Part shown: in pieces, positions 5,655 to 6,005 of the stretch | Position numbering within the stretch: the first letter of the stretch is position 1 | Layout: each line of letters opens with the position of its first letter | Assembly: GCA_905204225.1 (NCBI GenBank) | Contig: CAJKZK010000103.1 | Span: 1 to 6,005, forward strand | Direction of reading: 5' to 3' | DNA from: an uncultured Bacillota bacterium | GTDB lineage: Bacteria > Bacillota_I > Bacilli_A > RFN20 > CAG-449 | DNA length: 6,005 nucleotides | The notes under the pieces: model-generated | The model's input: only the letters and a program-made list of their open reading frames with translations | Told to the model about the DNA's origin: nothing | Databases searched by the model: none | Position numbers and translations under genes: made by a program

Positions 5655-5993
5655 ACTTTTTCTTATTTTTAATACAAGATCATCGCCTTTATCAAAATCA
5701 GTTAATTCAGTTGATGAATTATATTTTGTGTATATTATAAAATATGGAACATTTGCATCTAGTTTTTTCGTAACTCTAGCATTTTTATTATTACTTGAAA
5801 TATCATCATTATAATCAATATTTGCAATAAGTGAACTTGCCAATCTAGAATCAATAACATATAAATAACTATCAAAAAGCGTTTCCGTCTCAATTATATA
5901 TGTTCCATTATTTGGTGGAGTAAATGTTACTAAATGTGAGTGATGTTGAGCAACATATATATACCAACTATAATTTTCATTATTATTAGTCCT
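5652..5993 (-). pseudogene. C-terminal fragment of a secreted protein with PPC-like domain, probably frameshifted
   Basis: A 113-codon open frame ending at TAA 5652-5654. It looks like the end of a bacterial pre-peptidase C-terminal (PPC)-like beta-sandwich: WYIYVAQHHSHLVTFTPP (10-27 of the frame), then GTYIIETE (30-37), FDSYLYVID (40-48), YNDDIS (61-66), NARV (71-74) and PYFIIYTKY (83-91), following the family order G-TY-I-T, D-YLYLYD, NDDI, N-SRI, YYI. Such domains occur at the ends of secreted proteases and surface proteins. The frame is closed upstream by TAA at 5994-5996 and contains no ATG or GTG start. The only usual alternative start is TTG at 5841-5843, which lacks a Shine-Dalgarno and would cut off half the domain. 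The neighbouring frame is open to the window edge and a single missing base near 5990-5993 would join it as NLNKG-TNNNENY. I infer a frameshifted gene whose 5' part lies outside the window; sequencing error or programmed frameshifting is possible. Confidence 0.5.
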
Positions 5994-6005
5994 TTATTTA
6001 AATTA

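Noticed and set aside
5652..5843. A 63-residue gene starting at TTG 5841-5843
   Set aside because: There is no ribosome-binding site, and domain-like sequence continues in frame upstream to 5993, so the TTG is most likely an internal Leu codon.
5930..5980. Short ORF starting at ATG 5978-5980 with GGA upstream, reading MKIIVGIYMLLNITHI
   Set aside because: It is only 16 codons long and overlaps the PPC-like frame, whose sequence looks like a real domain; its hydrophobic look is expected from AT-rich DNA.
1..6005. UGA-as-Trp genetic code
   Set aside because: Trp is encoded by TGG in leuS, and TGA serves as the stop for nusB and for the lipoprotein gene at 1793-2320.

Overview
The window is strongly AT-rich and every recognisable gene lies on the minus strand, so transcription runs from high to low coordinates. 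TGG encodes Trp and TGA is used as a stop (ends of nusB and of the lipoprotein gene at 1793-2320), so this is the standard bacterial code and not the Mycoplasma/Ureaplasma code. Shine-Dalgarno sites are Firmicutes-like, lipoproteins have clear lipoboxes, and Asp23 (YqhY-type), NusB and XseA are adjacent as in Bacilli. Together this suggests a low-GC Bacilli-related lineage with a reduced genome (for example Acholeplasma/Izemoplasma-like or uncultured RF39/Erysipelotrichia-like). That placement is inference; no taxonomic search was possible.

Layout in transcription order, from the right edge leftward. (1) 5652-5993 is the C-terminal part of a secreted protein with a PPC-like beta-sandwich. Its frame is closed by a stop at 5994-5996 and has no credible start codon, so the gene looks frameshifted or broken near the window edge. 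(2) A lipoprotein of unknown function follows (5070-5642), its ribosome-binding site overlapping the stop codon of the fragment. (3) A roughly 100-base intergenic region holds a candidate leuS promoter and a 21-bp palindrome. (4) leuS (2572-4968), leucyl-tRNA synthetase, has an intact editing domain but an atypical KMSKS loop (KMGKR). (5) A small Cse60-like protein (2351-2533) is preceded by a TATAAT box placed so that its transcript could be leaderless. (6) A second unrelated lipoprotein (1793-2320). (7) An Asp23-family protein (1417-1749) with its own candidate promoter. (8) An intrinsic-terminator hairpin (1397-1418). (9) nusB (970-1371), whose stop overlaps the start of (10) xseA, the large subunit of exonuclease VII, which runs off the left edge.

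The window combines translation (leuS), transcription antitermination (nusB) and DNA repair (xseA) housekeeping genes with poorly conserved envelope genes. The Asp23-nusB-xseA block is a reduced form of the Bacilli accBC-yqhY-nusB-folD-xseAB cluster, without folD between nusB and xseA and without accBC upstream. I found no CRISPR array, tRNA, rRNA, transposase or clear new multi-gene system. The points most worth checking are regulatory and structural: the broken PPC gene, the leuS palindrome, the terminator in front of nusB, the possible leaderless small gene and the altered LeuRS loop. No gene-free stretch exceeds 300 bases.
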